The notes beneath the pieces are model-generated. The model did no database searches. It was given only the letters and a program-made list of their open reading frames with translations, and was not told the origin of the DNA. This document shows positions 46,110 through 59,040 of a DNA stretch of 64,000 bases, in pieces. The first letter of the stretch is position 1. The number at the start of each line of letters is the position of its first letter. The stretch is from Gonium pectorale (Eukaryota; Chlorophyta; Chlorophyceae; Chlamydomonadales; Volvocaceae), in the NCBI GenBank assembly GCA_001584585.1, contig LSYV01000003.1:4272024-4336023 (forward strand), in the 5' to 3' direction. The translations under genes and the position numbers were made by a program.

Positions 46110-49098
46110 ATGACGCGGGGTCTGGACTACTATGAGGTCATGGGCCTCACAAGGTAATTTGACTGTATCTACACCTTCAATCAATCTCATAAACTCACTG
46201 GTCCGCCAGGGCGGGCTGCCCACCGTGGCATGCCCCGACGGGTCTCACCCTAGTGCACCTCTGACCGTGTGTTGCCCCTGCAGGAGTGCCAATGACATCG
46301 ATATACGGCGAGCGTGAGTGGCTACAGCAGTTCTTGGCACCAAGCGCGTGTGCATCGCTAGCCTGGAGGGGGGGGCCTGGGAGCACGCTCTCGCTGTCAG
46401 CTCGCCTACCACACGTGCCTCGGCCACCCGGGCCGCTAGGTTCTTGTCAGCTGCTTAGGTGGTCCATGGCTCAGTACGAGATGTAGATTGGGGTTGCCAT
46501 AGTGCGACCCCCTTACCTGGGTTTGGGCACAGCCTGTCCCACACGATTCATCAAACGGCATGCGAAGCGGCACGAACTGCTGATGAAGCATGGAGGATTG
46601 GTCCCGAGGAGGATGCTGTGCCGCCCTGGGCACTGGCTGACTGGGCGACCCCGCCACCTAGGCGTACACTCAGCGTCTGTTGCAGTCAACTTCGCTCAAC
46701 CGATACTGCACGGTTTCCACGCGTTCAGTGCCGCCAACATTCATGTCACCAGTTCCCCAATGCCTGCTCACGACCACGTCGGCCCCTCCCGCTCACTGTC
46801 GATGTAGTTACCGGCGTCTAGCGCTCAAATACCACCCAGACATCAACTCGGAGTCGGCCGCCCGGGATGAGTTCATCCGGATTTGTGAGGCCTATGAGGT
46901 CCTCAGCGACCGTGAGTCAGCCGAGTCGTCGTGCCTGGGCGTCGGCTGTGTCACCGGGGCATGAGCGCGGGAGCCTGAACAGGGTGCTGGGTCGGGTGCT
47001 AGGGTGCCTAGGCGCCTCAAGTCAGCGTCAGTTGTGGTATTTCACTCGCTAGGCGCGCCTGGTCAATCCCAGCATGCGGTTGTCGAACGGCTACCCTTTC
47101 CCTTGCTAGGAGTGCATCATTCTCTTGATGGATTCGCCTTGTGCGTGTACATGGGCTGACCCAGAGCTTTGTACACATCCGTGAATCCGCGCCTTCCCCA
47201 CAGCCAAGATGAAGGGCTTCTATGACCTATACGGAGAGGACGCGCTGAAGGACGGCCTGCCGGATGGCAAGGGCGGTGAGTCTGACTGGGGGCTGGGGAA
47301 GCCCGCCAGGACATGTTGGCTGCGCCGTGCTCGTATCGCTGCTGCTCTGTTGCGGTGTCACGGGGTGCGGTAAATGGGTGGGCACCGTATCGCGTGTTGG
47401 TTTGCCAATGCGCCAGCATCTGGTCCTTACGCAGTACACAAACTGGGATATCACATAGGGACGAAGTGACTTTTACAACCAGATTCAGGTTTAAGGAAGA
47501 CTGGCACGCAGTGCTTGGCTGGTTGTCTCGTGGCCAGGGCCCCAGACTTGACACTCCCACGCTCACAGTACTGCCTAGTTGCTCCCGGACTTCAAACTCC
47601 TGTCTCGCCCCCCCTGGCCTCCTGCTACTCGCCTCCTCCATGCGGTTGCCGCTGCAGGTCTCAAAGGCCCCCTGTACCGCTTCAACCCGGAGGAGAGCCC
47701 CGCGCTCGTGTTCCAACGCTTCTTCGGGACCAGCAACCCCTACGAGGCGCTGGAGGCGCTGTCGCACCAGTTTGAGGCCATGACCTCGGAGGAGCCGCCC
47801 GCCAAGGGGAAGAGTAAAGTGGTGAGCGCCAACCTCGACCCCCGCCTCAGCGCCTGCCGTGATCTTCCGGGTGCCGCGGCCCGAAGTAGCTATGTCTGGT
47901 AGGATGTGAATTGGTATGCCCGTTCCGCGCCCATCTTGAGGCGGGGCCCTTCCCCACGTCAGGGGTGCCTGGCTGATGTTGGTGTTGCCGCCCGTCTTCT
48001 CTCGGTCCGCAGTACCCCCTGGAGCTGACGCTGGAGGAGATATACCACGGCTGCCTGAAGAAGGTGGCCCACAAGCGCAAGGTGCTGCTTTACAGCGGGG
48101 AGTACGAGGAGGAGGAGCGCACCCTCACGGTGGACGTCAAGCCCGGACTGCCCACGGGCACGCGCTTCGTCTTCGAGGGGTGAGCGCTCGGTTCGTGAGT
48201 TGAGGTGGGGTGCGGCTGCTGTCCGCCTGGCAAGAACCGGTTGGGGCGCTGCTGAAAGCTGGGCTCCCGCAGCTGTTGACGTGGCTTCCCGCCTCCACCG
48301 CACCGCTCCTGGCGCTGCAGGGAAGGCAACAAGACGCCCAAGCGGGAACCGGGTCCGGTGGTGTTCGTGCTGAAGCCCAAGCCGCACTCGCGCTTCAGCC
48401 GCCGTGGAGCCGACCTGGTCCACAAGGTGCGGGGCTGCTTGCAGCGGCGGGGCTGCAGGCAGCGGAGGGCGGCTTCCGCTTACTGCTTATGCCATATTGC
48501 TCGGCTGACAACGTGAGCTGCCACGCCATCATTCGCATCACGTGTTTCTCGTGCCATGACAACCCCGCCCGTCACGCCACGGCCCGGTCTTGAATGCCTC
48601 CAACCCCCTACTCTGCCTCCTCCGCCCGCACATGCCAACCCTGTGACCCGTTTCCCTTATTCGCTCCCCCTCCCGCCCTAGGCTCGCCCCTTCCAATCCT
48701 GCGCGTAACCCCTCCCACCCGTCACCCTCCGACCCCTCTGACAGGTGACCATGCCGCTGCACCACGCGCTGATCGGCACCTCGGTGGACGTGCGCACCCT
48801 GGACGACCGGGACCTCAAGGTGCCCATAGCGGACATCGTGCGCCCCGGCTCCACGGTGGTGGTACCCGGCGAGGGCATGCCGCTGCCCGCCTCTCCGGGC
48901 GCGCGCGGCAACCTGATCCTGGAGATCGACCTGCTCTTCCCCACGCACCTCAACGAGACGCAAAAGATGCTGCTCCGCTCGGCATTTTTCCTGCCGCCCG
49001 CGACGGAGCAGAACGAGGAGCAGAAGAAGGCGCTGCGCGACTACGAGGCGGCCTTCACGCACGAGCTCAAGGGCTGGGCTACCGTGTTCAAACGGTAA
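46110..49098 (+). CDS. RSP16: DnaJ co-chaperone, DNAJB13 / radial spoke protein 16 type, 8 exons, 346 aa
   Basis: Exons 46110-46153, 46284-46313, 46808-46911, 47204-47275, 47658-47821, 48013-48179, 48321-48426 and 48745-49098 join in frame to exactly 346 residues. N-terminal J domain: [20 protein letters not shown], then HPD (34-36) intact. A short linker ([17 protein letters not shown]) replaces the long G/F region of canonical type II proteins. The C-terminal peptide-binding domains match DNAJB13: [78 protein letters not shown]. No zinc-finger domain. In Chlamydomonas the DNAJB13 protein is RSP16, a radial spoke component assembled in the flagellum, and as I recall it has the same size. A C-terminal extension after LFPTHL is rich in Glu/Lys. 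The RSP16 name is by similarity; another type II DnaJ cannot be fully excluded. Confidence 0.82.
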
Positions 49099-49851
49099 CG
49101 GTGAAAAGCATGTCAGGAGGAGGAGAAGGTGACATAGCGAGGGGTACTGTTTGCGAGGAAGGGTGGGGAATGATCCGGCGAGTGGCAATGCGTGGGGTGC
49201 GAGGCGTCCGGCCGGGGTGTGGAAGGCAAAGTTGCAGGCCTCGAGGGGGTGCGGCAGTGGAGAGGGCTTTGCATGCAGGCTGTCGCTGGTGCCAGCCGTG
49301 TATGATACTGCGTGATCGTCATTGGCTGGGCGGCTAGGTTCATAGAATTTATATGCAGTCGACGACATGGAGGGATGATTGGGCTTTGATTGACGGAAGG
49401 GTTATGTGGACGACTCGGGACAGTGTAGGCCAATGGCGGTGCGATGGCCGCCTTGATTCGGCAACGCAAGTCATGGCAGGGTTTTGCGCTGTGAATGCCG
49501 GCCGGAAATTACACATGAGGACCATGCCTCGGGTGCAGACACCTCAATCTACCGGCCCCGTACGTACGTGCACCACGCAACGTCCTAGTTGACAGTGCAG
49601 TGCGCCAAAAGTGACTGGCCAGGACGTAATGCACGGACCCTCAAGCCCACCATAGCACAAGCCATTCCTAAGAGGTCCCTTAGCTAATCATTGCGCCTGG
49701 CCGGCAGCAACTTGGACCCGTACGACCCGGTTCAGTTGACTAGCATGTTTAGATAAGGTTCCGACCCGATTGCTCCCAAGCATTTTCATCAGACGTAGAC
49801 CCGCGATGCCCCACGCTCGCGCCACTCCTAGCGCCCAGCTGCATCCGCTCC
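49099..49851. other. Convergent 3' regions (DNAJB13 / PIG-X)
   Basis: TTACA at 49509-49513 gives a minus-strand TGTAA that could end the PIG-X transcript, which would then overlap the 3' end of the DNAJB13 transcript. No clear + strand TGTAA was seen here. Confidence 0.45.
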
Positions 49852-51671
49852 TCATAGCAGCGCCGCCAGGACCATGGCAACACTGCACAGCACCGCCCCC
49901 AGCAGCGTCACGCCTGACACGAGCCCGGCGTGCAGCATGCATCCCGCGGGCACCTCCACGGCCACCTTGGCCGCCATGGCCACGCGCATGACACTCCATT
50001 TCCGCTGCGCTGCACTCAGCGGCCGCTGCCGGTGGTTCTCTTGCTGCTGCTCCTGCTGCGCCTGCTGCGGGCCGCTCCAAACCGAGCCACCAGCGGGCTG
50101 GCTGGCGCTGGGACCGTGGCCAGCGTCCGCTTCGTCGGGTCTGGGGACCCTTTCGGATCGACTGGGCCCGCGCATCTGGATGAGTACGAGGGGCGGTGGC
50201 CACTCCGCAAGGTGCGCCGGGCCTGGTCCCAAGGCATATTTAGCATAACTTCATAAGTGGGCGAGGTGTGCAGGCGTCCGTGACTCTTGCATACCATGCA
50301 AGCAACGCGAAAGCGCCCGGCCGTCAAAAACACAGTGAATGAGCACGCTATCTGTTTGTCTTGAGCACGCTGTTTATATGGCATACAAACACACTGATTG
50401 ACAGAAAGATTGAAGAGGATGCTGTAACGCTAAGTTTCGGTATCACTAGCCGTCCGGGCAGAAGGCCACCCAGCACATTCACATCCTGGCACGATAGGCT
50501 GGGTCTAGTAGGCCCCCACCACCCAGCATGCGCTCAGGCATGGGCAACGGCAAATACATCGGCAAGCGCATACCCCGAGGGGATGACCACAACTCCGATG
50601 ACTGAGGATCCCCTCTCACCTGACCATGATATCAGCGGCCCCTCACAGCCGCTTCCCCCGTGCACGGGTGCGGGATACTTTAGATGGAATGGCAGCTCCA
50701 CAGACTGGTACACGGGCCGGCTGCTCAACTTCAGGGGCCGCTGCGTCACGTTACGCAGCGTAATGCCCAGCACGGTGGCGTGGCAAGCCGGTGCAGGTCT
50801 GCACGTTGGGTTTGGGACCGTGGATACCGCAGGCATATGCATAGAAGCCTGCTTCATTGAGGGTTTAAAGGCACTGATGTAAACGGAGAAACGCCAGGGT
50901 CCTTACAATGCCGGCCCCTCGCTCCAGCCCCCGAACCCGCTGCGCGGCCCCCCTGCCCCCCCCCCTTCACCATACTCACTGCTCGAGGTCCGACTGACCA
51001 AAGAGTGTTACTTGCACCTCGCCTACAGCAACTTGTCGGATTCAAGGTTGCTCAGTAGCTGCGTGCGTTCTTGACGCACCTTTCAACGCGGGCTGCTCTT
51101 GTTCAAGCTCATAGGGGTCGACAAAGAAGTCCGGAGGCAGCACTTGCAGGATCGTCACCTATACAAGCTGTTGCGATGTCTGGCACCAACTTGGAGCGAA
51201 ATGGGAATGAATGCGAGATCGCACCTGCCCTCCCTCCTCGCCCGTGTCGGATCCCGCGAGGAGTAGACTTGGTGGGCAGACGAGTTTGTAGCTGATGCGC
51301 TGGTGTGCTCCTTGCCTGCGGCCGCTCGGAGTTAGCCCCTTGGCGGGAAAGGAAAAGCAGTCCCCCGCAGCGCACCCGCGTAGCGAGACAGCCACACAGT
51401 CATTAGCTGCGTAAGATGGAGGAACTTGGGAGCTGGTAGACAGTCCATAATGGTTCGAGATGTCTACAACATCGGTAGACAAAACGTCGCCTCTCAGCGC
51501 GTCGGGTATGCTATGCGCCGCATCAGCCGATCAAGGCTCGCCTTGCCACCATGGAATGGAGAAAAAACTTGGCAAACCCTTGGGCGACGCCGGCGCATTC
51601 GAGACAAGGAGCCCCAGGCACGCTGACACCACCGCAGCAAACCACAGCAGCGTTGCAGACGTGTCAGGCAT
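49852..51671 (-). CDS. PIGX: GPI mannosyltransferase I stabilising subunit PIG-X/PBN1, 6 exons, 359 aa
   Basis: Minus-strand exons 51671-51578, 51463-51225, 51158-51080, 51022-50980, 50873-50620 and 50222-49852 join in frame. PIG-X/Pbn1 is an ER type I membrane protein that stabilises PIG-M, which adds the first mannose to the GPI anchor. Seen: a signal peptide (MPDTSATLLWFAAVVSACLG); the family hallmark VLPPDFFVDPYELEQ; VQVTLFGQSDLE; VELPFHLKYPAPVHGG, matching the lumenal HxRYxxP block; VAVEVPAG; and a C-terminal helix (LVSGVTLLGAVLCSVAMVLA) ending five residues before the stop, leaving almost no cytosolic tail, as usual. A Gln-rich insert precedes the membrane helix. The exon 1/2 junction is the least certain; a longer exon 2 starting upstream is open but does not fit the frame. 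Confidence 0.75.
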
Positions 51672-52213
51672 TATTGCTGCCAGCCCAAACAGCTGTACCC
51701 AACAAGCCGAAACACGAGCGCCTGCATTCTTCTGCCGCTTCACCCTTGTACCGCACATATGTACGGGAGGGGGTTATACGGTCCCTGTCCTCACCAGCCA
51801 ATACCCACCACCACCGACGACCGGAAGGATATCAAGCATGCGAAACCAAAATCTTTCATCCACGTACCTAGATCAGCTATCCGTGTCACTGCAGACCGTA
51901 CATAATACGGCAGAGCCTTCAGAAACCACTGTCTAGAACCGCGAACTAGGCCGCTCGACAGTTCATTTACGCAGTGCACATATCGTGCCAAACGTGTTCT
52001 AGTCCGTGCACATATGCTGGTCCCGCTCAACTACCGCACATCTCCCTACGCTCGTCTCCCTAGCCAGCACGCCATGTTCTGTTCAGTGCATAAAGCCATT
52101 CCTAATGCACCTGCGCCAATGTTCACGCATTGCCCTGAGCTGTGTCCCCTTCCCTTTTGGCCTTCACCCGTTACGCCCCATCCGATACCTAATGCATTGC
52201 TCTTGCAATCCGT
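51672..52213. other. Intergenic between PIG-X and DENN genes
   Basis: PIG-X promoter side plus DENN-gene 3' UTR, both for minus-strand genes. No coding support and no clear minus-strand TGTAA. Confidence 0.45.
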
Positions 52214-55200
52214 CTAACCCAGCAAAGACGCCGACCCCAGAGGGGACAAGCTGGGGAAGTCCCGAGCGGCGGACGTCGCCGAAGCGAAGGCTGAGTAGTC
52301 ATCGCTTCCTCCCAACTCCAGCCGCTGAGGCGTTTCAGTCGCCACTGCGAATGGGTCGGTAGATGGCATGCGGCCGACAGCGCAGTCAAGGCCCAACAGG
52401 TCGGCCGTGCCCTGCACAGTACGAGACCTCCCATGCCCGCCAGACGGGGCGGCGAGTGGCCTGTCGACGGCCGGCTGCAGCCAGGGCGGGACCGCATCAG
52501 CCGACCCCGACGTCGTACTGTCGCCGAAGCTGGGGCCTGTCTGCACTGCCGTCCCCACGTCCGGAGGCGCAGACCGGATGCCGAAAGGGTCCCAGTCGGC
52601 GGGCCCCGCTAGGTGCGTGTCACTGCCGCGCCAGTGGCCCCCGTGTGCCGAGCCTGATGCCGACATTGGCGGTGTCACCTCGCCAAGCGCTACCCCTGGC
52701 GGCCCAGGCCCCGCCGCTCCCTTGGCAGGGGGGGGTCTCCCATCCAGCGAATGCGACCGTTGTGACGATGGCCGCTGGGCAAAGGGAGACACCTCGGCCA
52801 CAGGCTTGGGCACCGCCGCGTCCGTCGGCGTGGTTGGTGCGGCGGGCGATGCAGCGGCCGCATGGAACTGGGCCGAATTCCCGGATGCATAGTACGACCC
52901 TCCGCTGGCTAAGCCGTCACCGCCTGCAAGTGCCCAGGGTGGGTGCTGCGCTCCGGCCACGCTCAGGGGCCGCTGCGGTGCGTGCGGCTGTCTGAGCTTG
53001 CCGTCAGCGCCGGCAAGCAGGCTGGCACCGCTGCCGCCCGTCAGCTGCGCCTTGAATTTAGCGGCCTTCTCGCCTGTGGGCGCGACCACAAAGAAGTTGT
53101 AGAGGGTCATCTCATCAGCGCTACAAGCACTAGTAGCCCCGCTCGTGAAAGCCCGTTACCCAAGCCGACGCCCACCGCCAATGCGTAAACTCTCTAGGAC
53201 AGAAGGGACCTGGCACGATGTTGAGCAGTCTAGAGCATCGTGTGAATCTGATGGACCTTCTGGCATCGGGTAGCGTTGGATGCCTGACCCGTCCAACGGT
53301 CATGAACGAAGTGATTGCGGGCAGACTATGGGCGTTAAAAGCCGCCCGCCCCCCGGTCCAGCACGCACTGTTCCAACCCGCGATGTACGGCAGCGCAGGC
53401 ACTTCCGGCGACCCCGCGCCGGCGCGCACCCGTCGTCTGAGGCTTGTAGTGCGGCGTATGCAGGATTCCCAGCGCCTTGGTGCCGGCCCCCGCGACCTTA
53501 TCCTTCAAGCCCGTCAGCAGCGAAGCGAAGCGATCGCTGCGCGGCTGCGTGTCGTCCGGTCGCGACACGCTCGCCTGGGGCATGCTCGACACTGGCATGC
53601 CTCTGGTGGGGCCCGAGACCGGAGAAGCGCCACCTGCGGACGTGGAGCTCCCAAGCGGCGCCTGCGCCTGCGCAAAGGGCATGCCCGGCAGGGGTATGCT
53701 GGCGGCCGGCGTCACAAGCGGCCCCACTGGGGAAGCTGAAGATCCGGGCTGCGGCTGCGAGGAAGTTGTTGGCAGAGGAGGTCCGGGCTGCAGCTGCCGC
53801 TGCTGCTCTGCCGCTACGCGCTGGCGGTCTGCAGCGGCCTCCTTCATCTTCTGTGGGGACGCGAGGCCAGCAATGCTGGAGAGGACGTTCTTGGCCTCAG
53901 CAGCGCCCAGGCGGACGATGTCCTTGAAGGCGCCGTCGTACACGCGGTGACCGTCGGTGAGGGTCTTGACCTGTTTCATGGGCAAGGGAGTGGGGGTTTG
54001 ACTAGTCCTAAGCACCACCTACAATTCAGCGATTTTCAGTAGGGAGACTGGCTGCACCACGCCATTAACTGTAGGAACAAGGTGCATGATACTGTGTTAG
54101 TACATGCACAACCTCCTGATGGGACGAATGCATGGGCTACAACCCTTCGCAGCTGCCAAACCGCTATGACCCGCAGAGTGCAGCCTCGCACCTGAACGCC
54201 ACCCCGAACCACCGTGGCCGCAATCGGTGCATCCGCCCCGTTCACCGCGAAGATGCTGCCAAACGCAGCCATGCGGTGGTTCGAGACACCGGCCGAAGCC
54301 CCGCCTGCTGCGCCGGTCCCTGGTCCGGTGGTCGCGAGCGGTTCCGATGGCCCTGGCGACCCAATCGACGCTCCGCGCAGCGAGGTGTACGTGCCTTTGG
54401 CATTGTTCCCCAGCATGGACACGGACAGCCGCCGGAGGGGCGTGTTCTCAGGGTTACTGCTTTCCCGGTCCCGGTCGCGTTCGCGGGCGCCCCGCCCAAA
54501 GGCGAAGCTGGATGAAGAGGGCAGGGCAGCCGGCGGTACTGCGGCGCTTGGCCCCGCAGCCTCGCCCGAGTCCGCGGAGTAGAGGCTGTTCCCGCTCTCG
54601 CTGCGCATGTGTCCCCGGTCCCGGTCCGCGCGATCTGCAAGGACACGGCAGTTCACGAAGCAACACGTGTTCACGATCAAGGTTAACGGTTAGTGTTAAT
54701 GTGCACTCGCATATGTACTGACGGCATAAAAGTACGTAGGGAAGACAGACCGCAACAATCGGGCTGCTGACGGGTTCTTGGCTTGTAAGACATTTATACA
54801 CATCAAGTGGATATTCACAGCCCGTTGGGCATGATCCGATACGCTTAGCGAGGTAATCACTGCCAAATTTTGCCAACCGCTTACCCCGGGGGCTGGGGCT
54901 GGGGCTCGCCGACGCTCCCTCCGCGTCGTCTTCCTGCATGTCCCACTCCACGAAGTAGCTAGCGGGGTCGGCAAGCGACGCGACAGACAGGTCTGCAGCC
55001 AAAAACGGCGAGAGACTGATTGATCATGCTGGTGGTGCACTGACGGCACCTGAGCAACCCGGCTGGACTCCTTAGCCCTGCTGTCAGCCGGATTCGTTAG
55101 CGCCAACGCCACTTCTGTACATCAGGACTCATATAGGTGCTTCAGCCCCGCTGCTATGGCGGGTCGGGAACCAATCGGCTCGTGTGGCCTGCCACCCCTC

Positions 55201-58200
55201 TCTGGGGAACCTGTAATCTGTAATCTGTTGTACAAGGCCCTGGGCTGCAAAGCCTGTCGGCATGTTCACTGCTATGAAGACCGAGGCGAACGCCACTGGT
55301 ATTCATAGCAGTGGGCCAGCCAAGAGGCAGATGTTCCACTTACAGAGCTGCTCTTGCGGACCCTGACCACCATCGCTAGCACGCCCAACCTGTGAGGCTT
55401 ACCCACGAGGCCAGGGTAGGTGGTTATCCGGCGCATGTTGTCTGCACCGTGGTTCGAGCCCCCAGGCGCTCCTTGCGTGTGGAGGTCCTCGCTATCGGTC
55501 CGCCGGTGTCGCCGCAGCTTGCTGGCAAGCTTGCCACTGCCGCCCGTCCCAGGCGCCGCCTCCGCCAGGACGCTGCGCACGTGCTCCCGCAACAGGCGCC
55601 TCAACTCAGGGTACCTCAGGACGCGGAGCTCAAATGGATCCGTCACTAAGGCTCCGCCGGAGGTGGACGCCTCCAGGCCCGTGTCCCTTGCGTCCGGCGC
55701 CAGCTGTGAGGCCGCGCTGGCCATGCCCTGTGTCGTTTGCGGCTTGTCATGCTGCGGCACATGGTGCGACTTTTCCAGGGCGCTGAGGTTATGCGCGCTG
55801 CTGCTCTTGCTCATGCCGTGGGGCGCACGGCTGCAGCCGCCAACGCTGAAGGAGGAATGCATGGTGTTGGCGGACACCGGCAGATCCAGCAGGCCCTGCG
55901 ACGCCATCTGTAACCGCTCCTGGACGAACATTTGGTACAGCTGGCTGTGGCGCATGGCGTTGAGGAAGGAGCGCACCACGTCGTTCCGCCTGCAGACCGC
56001 ACAGGCATGAGGCATCTAGGGTTTGTCTGGGGCATATCAAAGGGCACCCGTCGGCGCATGGGACCAGAAGAAGCGTCCACATGATCAACATGGCGGCTAG
56101 CAGGCGTTGGGCCAAGGCTGGCCCTAGCAGCAGCAGCAAAAAGGACAAAGAGCGGCACCCAGTTATTGGCGCTCCGCCCAAATCATCACCGGCCTATGTT
56201 CCCGGGGGCTCGGTACTCACCGGTGGGCCACGAAGGCGGGCTGGTCAAAGTAAAACCCGTGTCCCCGCAGCATGTCATCGTGCAGGCGGCCCGACTGGCC
56301 CTGCGGCGACGGCGCGCCGTCCAGGCCGCTGCTGGCCAGGTGCGCCGTCCTGGTGTCTCGGCCGTTGCGGCCGCCGTGGGTTGACCTCTGCGCGGCGGCG
56401 CCTGACGATGACCCCGCCGGGTTGTTGCGCAGCAGCGGCTCGTGCGCCTGGTCGTGGATGAAGCGGCGATAGGACCCGAAAAGCCGCAAGAAGTACTCCT
56501 GCATGACGCCTGCAACATATAATGACGTGATGCGTTGAACACGAGTAAGTGTTGCACTGCTGGCGAGTGGCGACTAGGGCAGTGTCAGCAATCGTGACAG
56601 CAAGCGACAGAGCCAAACGTCATGTGCCCTGTCAGGCGACAGAAATCCCCTGCGCAGCTCCAAGCAAACGATTGCCACCGCGCACCGAGCCCCCAGCCCC
56701 GTGGTTCCAAGAGCAAACAGACTCACCCGTAATGACAGGGCTGCTCTCATACTCCGTCGGGCTCCGCACCGTCTTGAACACCGCATCCAGCGCCGCCCCC
56801 AGCAGCCGCCCGTACGGCAGCGCCCGACCGTCATCCTGCTGCGTGCCCGGTGGCGGAATGACCTTCTGCAGGTCCAGGTCCACCATGGTAACCTCCGACA
56901 TGGGGATGTGGCGGATGATGGGAAGCATCTCGGACGTGAGGCCCACCAGGAACGGCATGGGCGCCGTCAGGTAGTCCACCAGGTCGCGCGGCAGGATGGG
57001 CAGGCAGATGTGCTGCCATCTGTTCAGCAAGAGGTGCGCAGCGGCATCGCAGGGTAAAGAGGGCGCGTGGGGACCGCTGGAAACGGACAGGAGGTGTAGG
57101 TTTCGGCACACCTAGCAATCGAACAACACGCAAAGCAGCGTGATTGACCTTGCGCGCTGCATAGCTTCCCCATCGATAGCCGCCTCCCTAGGCTGGGTTT
57201 GTAGGTCATGCGCCGCGATCGTTTCCTTCCGCCCCTGCCCTTCCCGGTACGCACTTGAACGGGTAGATTAGCGCCTGGGCTGCCTGCACCGCTGCAGTGA
57301 CCGTGTCGCGGGAGCGCGCCACGAACACTATCCGGCGCTCCAGCAGCAGGCTGGCAACCAGCGTCAGCATGCCCTCCACCGGCACATGGAAGAACAGGCG
57401 CGCCAGCGGGATGCCCGAGTTGTCCCTGCCGTTGCCGCAGTCGGGTGGCACCTGCAGCTCAATGCGGTCGCCAGACCTGCATTTGCGGGGTCCGGCAGCG
57501 GTGCGTAACAGGAATACAATATACAGGCTTAGGTAGCAGGTTTGCGTCTGCTTGCGGTTAAAGGGTTGGGGCGCGCATCTACACCACTTGCCCGGTGGCT
57601 ATGCGGTGTACGACCAAATGCAGGGGACCGAGGCAGTACTCCCGCTCCAGCCCACAAGGGATGCAAGGGGCTTAAGAAAGCACGGCAACTGGAGAAGCAA
57701 AGCTGCTTTACATCACAACACGCAGCATATAACGCACTGACACCCATCTGGAATTGCCGCCAAATAAAGGCTGCTAAATGTTGAGACATCGCTACGGATC
57801 CCTAGTCAACTGACCAGTCAAGCGTGTCGCCGGAAGAGCCCGATGCCATATAGCGTGGCGGACTGACGCCTGACAGCCCGTGCAGGTTCGGGACTAGTAC
57901 CCTGTAGAGCAATGGAGACTTTTCCTGATGTAAGGTACATGCAATGTGCTAAACCCTAGAGTGCCGAACCCAATCACGAATTGCTTGGTGTGGCGTTGAT
58001 CGGGGCCCCGCCTACAGCGGTTGCATGTCAAGCGTAGCCGTAAGCGCGGGCAGCCCCCGCTGAAGCCCCGAAATGATGACCAAGCCAATGTCGACCACAG
58101 GTGGGCTGGGTCAGCATGACCTGGCATTCCCACACAACCACAACCTCATGCGCCCTATCAGTTGTTTAAGAGCTGACCAAAACTCGTATTCCCGAGGGCC

Positions 58201-59040
58201 CCAAGTCCCAGACGCGGACGCCGTACATGGGTCACTAACGGGGCGGGGCAACCGGCGCCGGCGCAGCTCAGCAACAGGTTTTGCAGCTGTCAACTCGGCA
58301 TGAGTAACGCAGCATAAGTGCCATTTTATGCGTATGCAGGGATCAAGGGAACTGTCCTTGCAACCCCTTGCATCCCAAGGGACAACTGCGCTGCTTACCT
58401 TAATACCTCGCCCGGGGACGGGTTAGTTGCGAGCTGCTTGCGCAGGTCCACGAGGAAGGATCCCAGCTGCGACTCCAGGGGTAGCTCCCTGTGCGCCGTG
58501 TCCAGTAACCCCTCGCATCCCTTCAGGATTTGCTCCGCGACTTGGAGCACCTGCGGGTCGCGTGCCGGGTACCCCGGCCCGGGTTCAGCCCATGTCTCTC
58601 AGCCCATGCCCACGATAGCTATCCTGACCTTGAAGAAGAAGTTGCACCACGGGTTCTCCGCTACGATGCACAGCACCTGGGGGTAGCGTGCCTTGCTGCC
58701 TATCCGCGGCGCCGGCGGAAATATTTGGCGGCAAAAGCCCGTAAAACGCTTGGCGCTCACGTGCGTTAGTGTGAACGTGTACTCCTGCGCAAGGGCCCGC
58801 ACCGTTTGACCTTCGGACGTGCAAAACGACCCCGCATCAGGTCGGCCATACCTCCGACGCCTGCACTTCCTTCGGCTGAACAGCGTCCGGGCCCAGAGGA
58901 AAACAGAACGAGTTAAGAATCTGCTCGTTGAAGTCGATGTCCTCGCACCCGCCCGATGCTGCCACATAGCGCAGGTAGGTGACGGGAGTCTTCGTGCGGG
59001 CCTCCACACGGAGCTTCGACACAAAAAACAGCAGATACAT
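52214..59040 (-). CDS. DENN-domain protein with clathrin/AP-2-type C-terminal motifs, 11 exons, 1279 aa
   Basis: Minus-strand exons 59040-58852, 58784-58629, 58550-58399, 57476-57255, 57019-56727, 56509-56221, 55989-55403, 54992-54885, 54634-54192, 53970-53430 and 53073-52214 total 1280 codons in frame. Upstream DENN: LRVEARTKTPVTYLRYV, EYTFTLTHVSAKRFTGFCR, PQVLCIVAENPWCNFFFK. Core DENN: LLLERRIVFVARSRDTV, AAQALIYPFKWQHICLPILP, LVDYLTAPMPFLVGL. Downstream DENN: FGSYRRFIHD and VVRSFLNAMRHSQLYQMFVQ. DENN proteins are Rab GEFs. The roughly 600-residue disordered tail holds DPFG (about 1155), a clathrin-box LLGLD (about 1219-1223) and DPFAV (about 1233). Animal DENND1 (connecdenn, a Rab35 GEF on clathrin vesicles) has just this arrangement. 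Exon 3 must use the second of two nearby donors (GGTAAGC) to keep frame. The intron before exon 4 is about 0.9 kb. Confidence 0.85.

Noticed and set aside
51464..51530. Longer exon 2 for PIG-X (open frame upstream of 51463)
   Set aside because: Its acceptor would not match the phase left by exon 1; the chosen acceptor keeps frame.
29795..51736. 17-base match CGAGCGCCTGCATTCTT near 29799 and 51719
   Set aside because: In 64 kb of biased sequence a single match of this length can arise by chance; flanks are unrelated.
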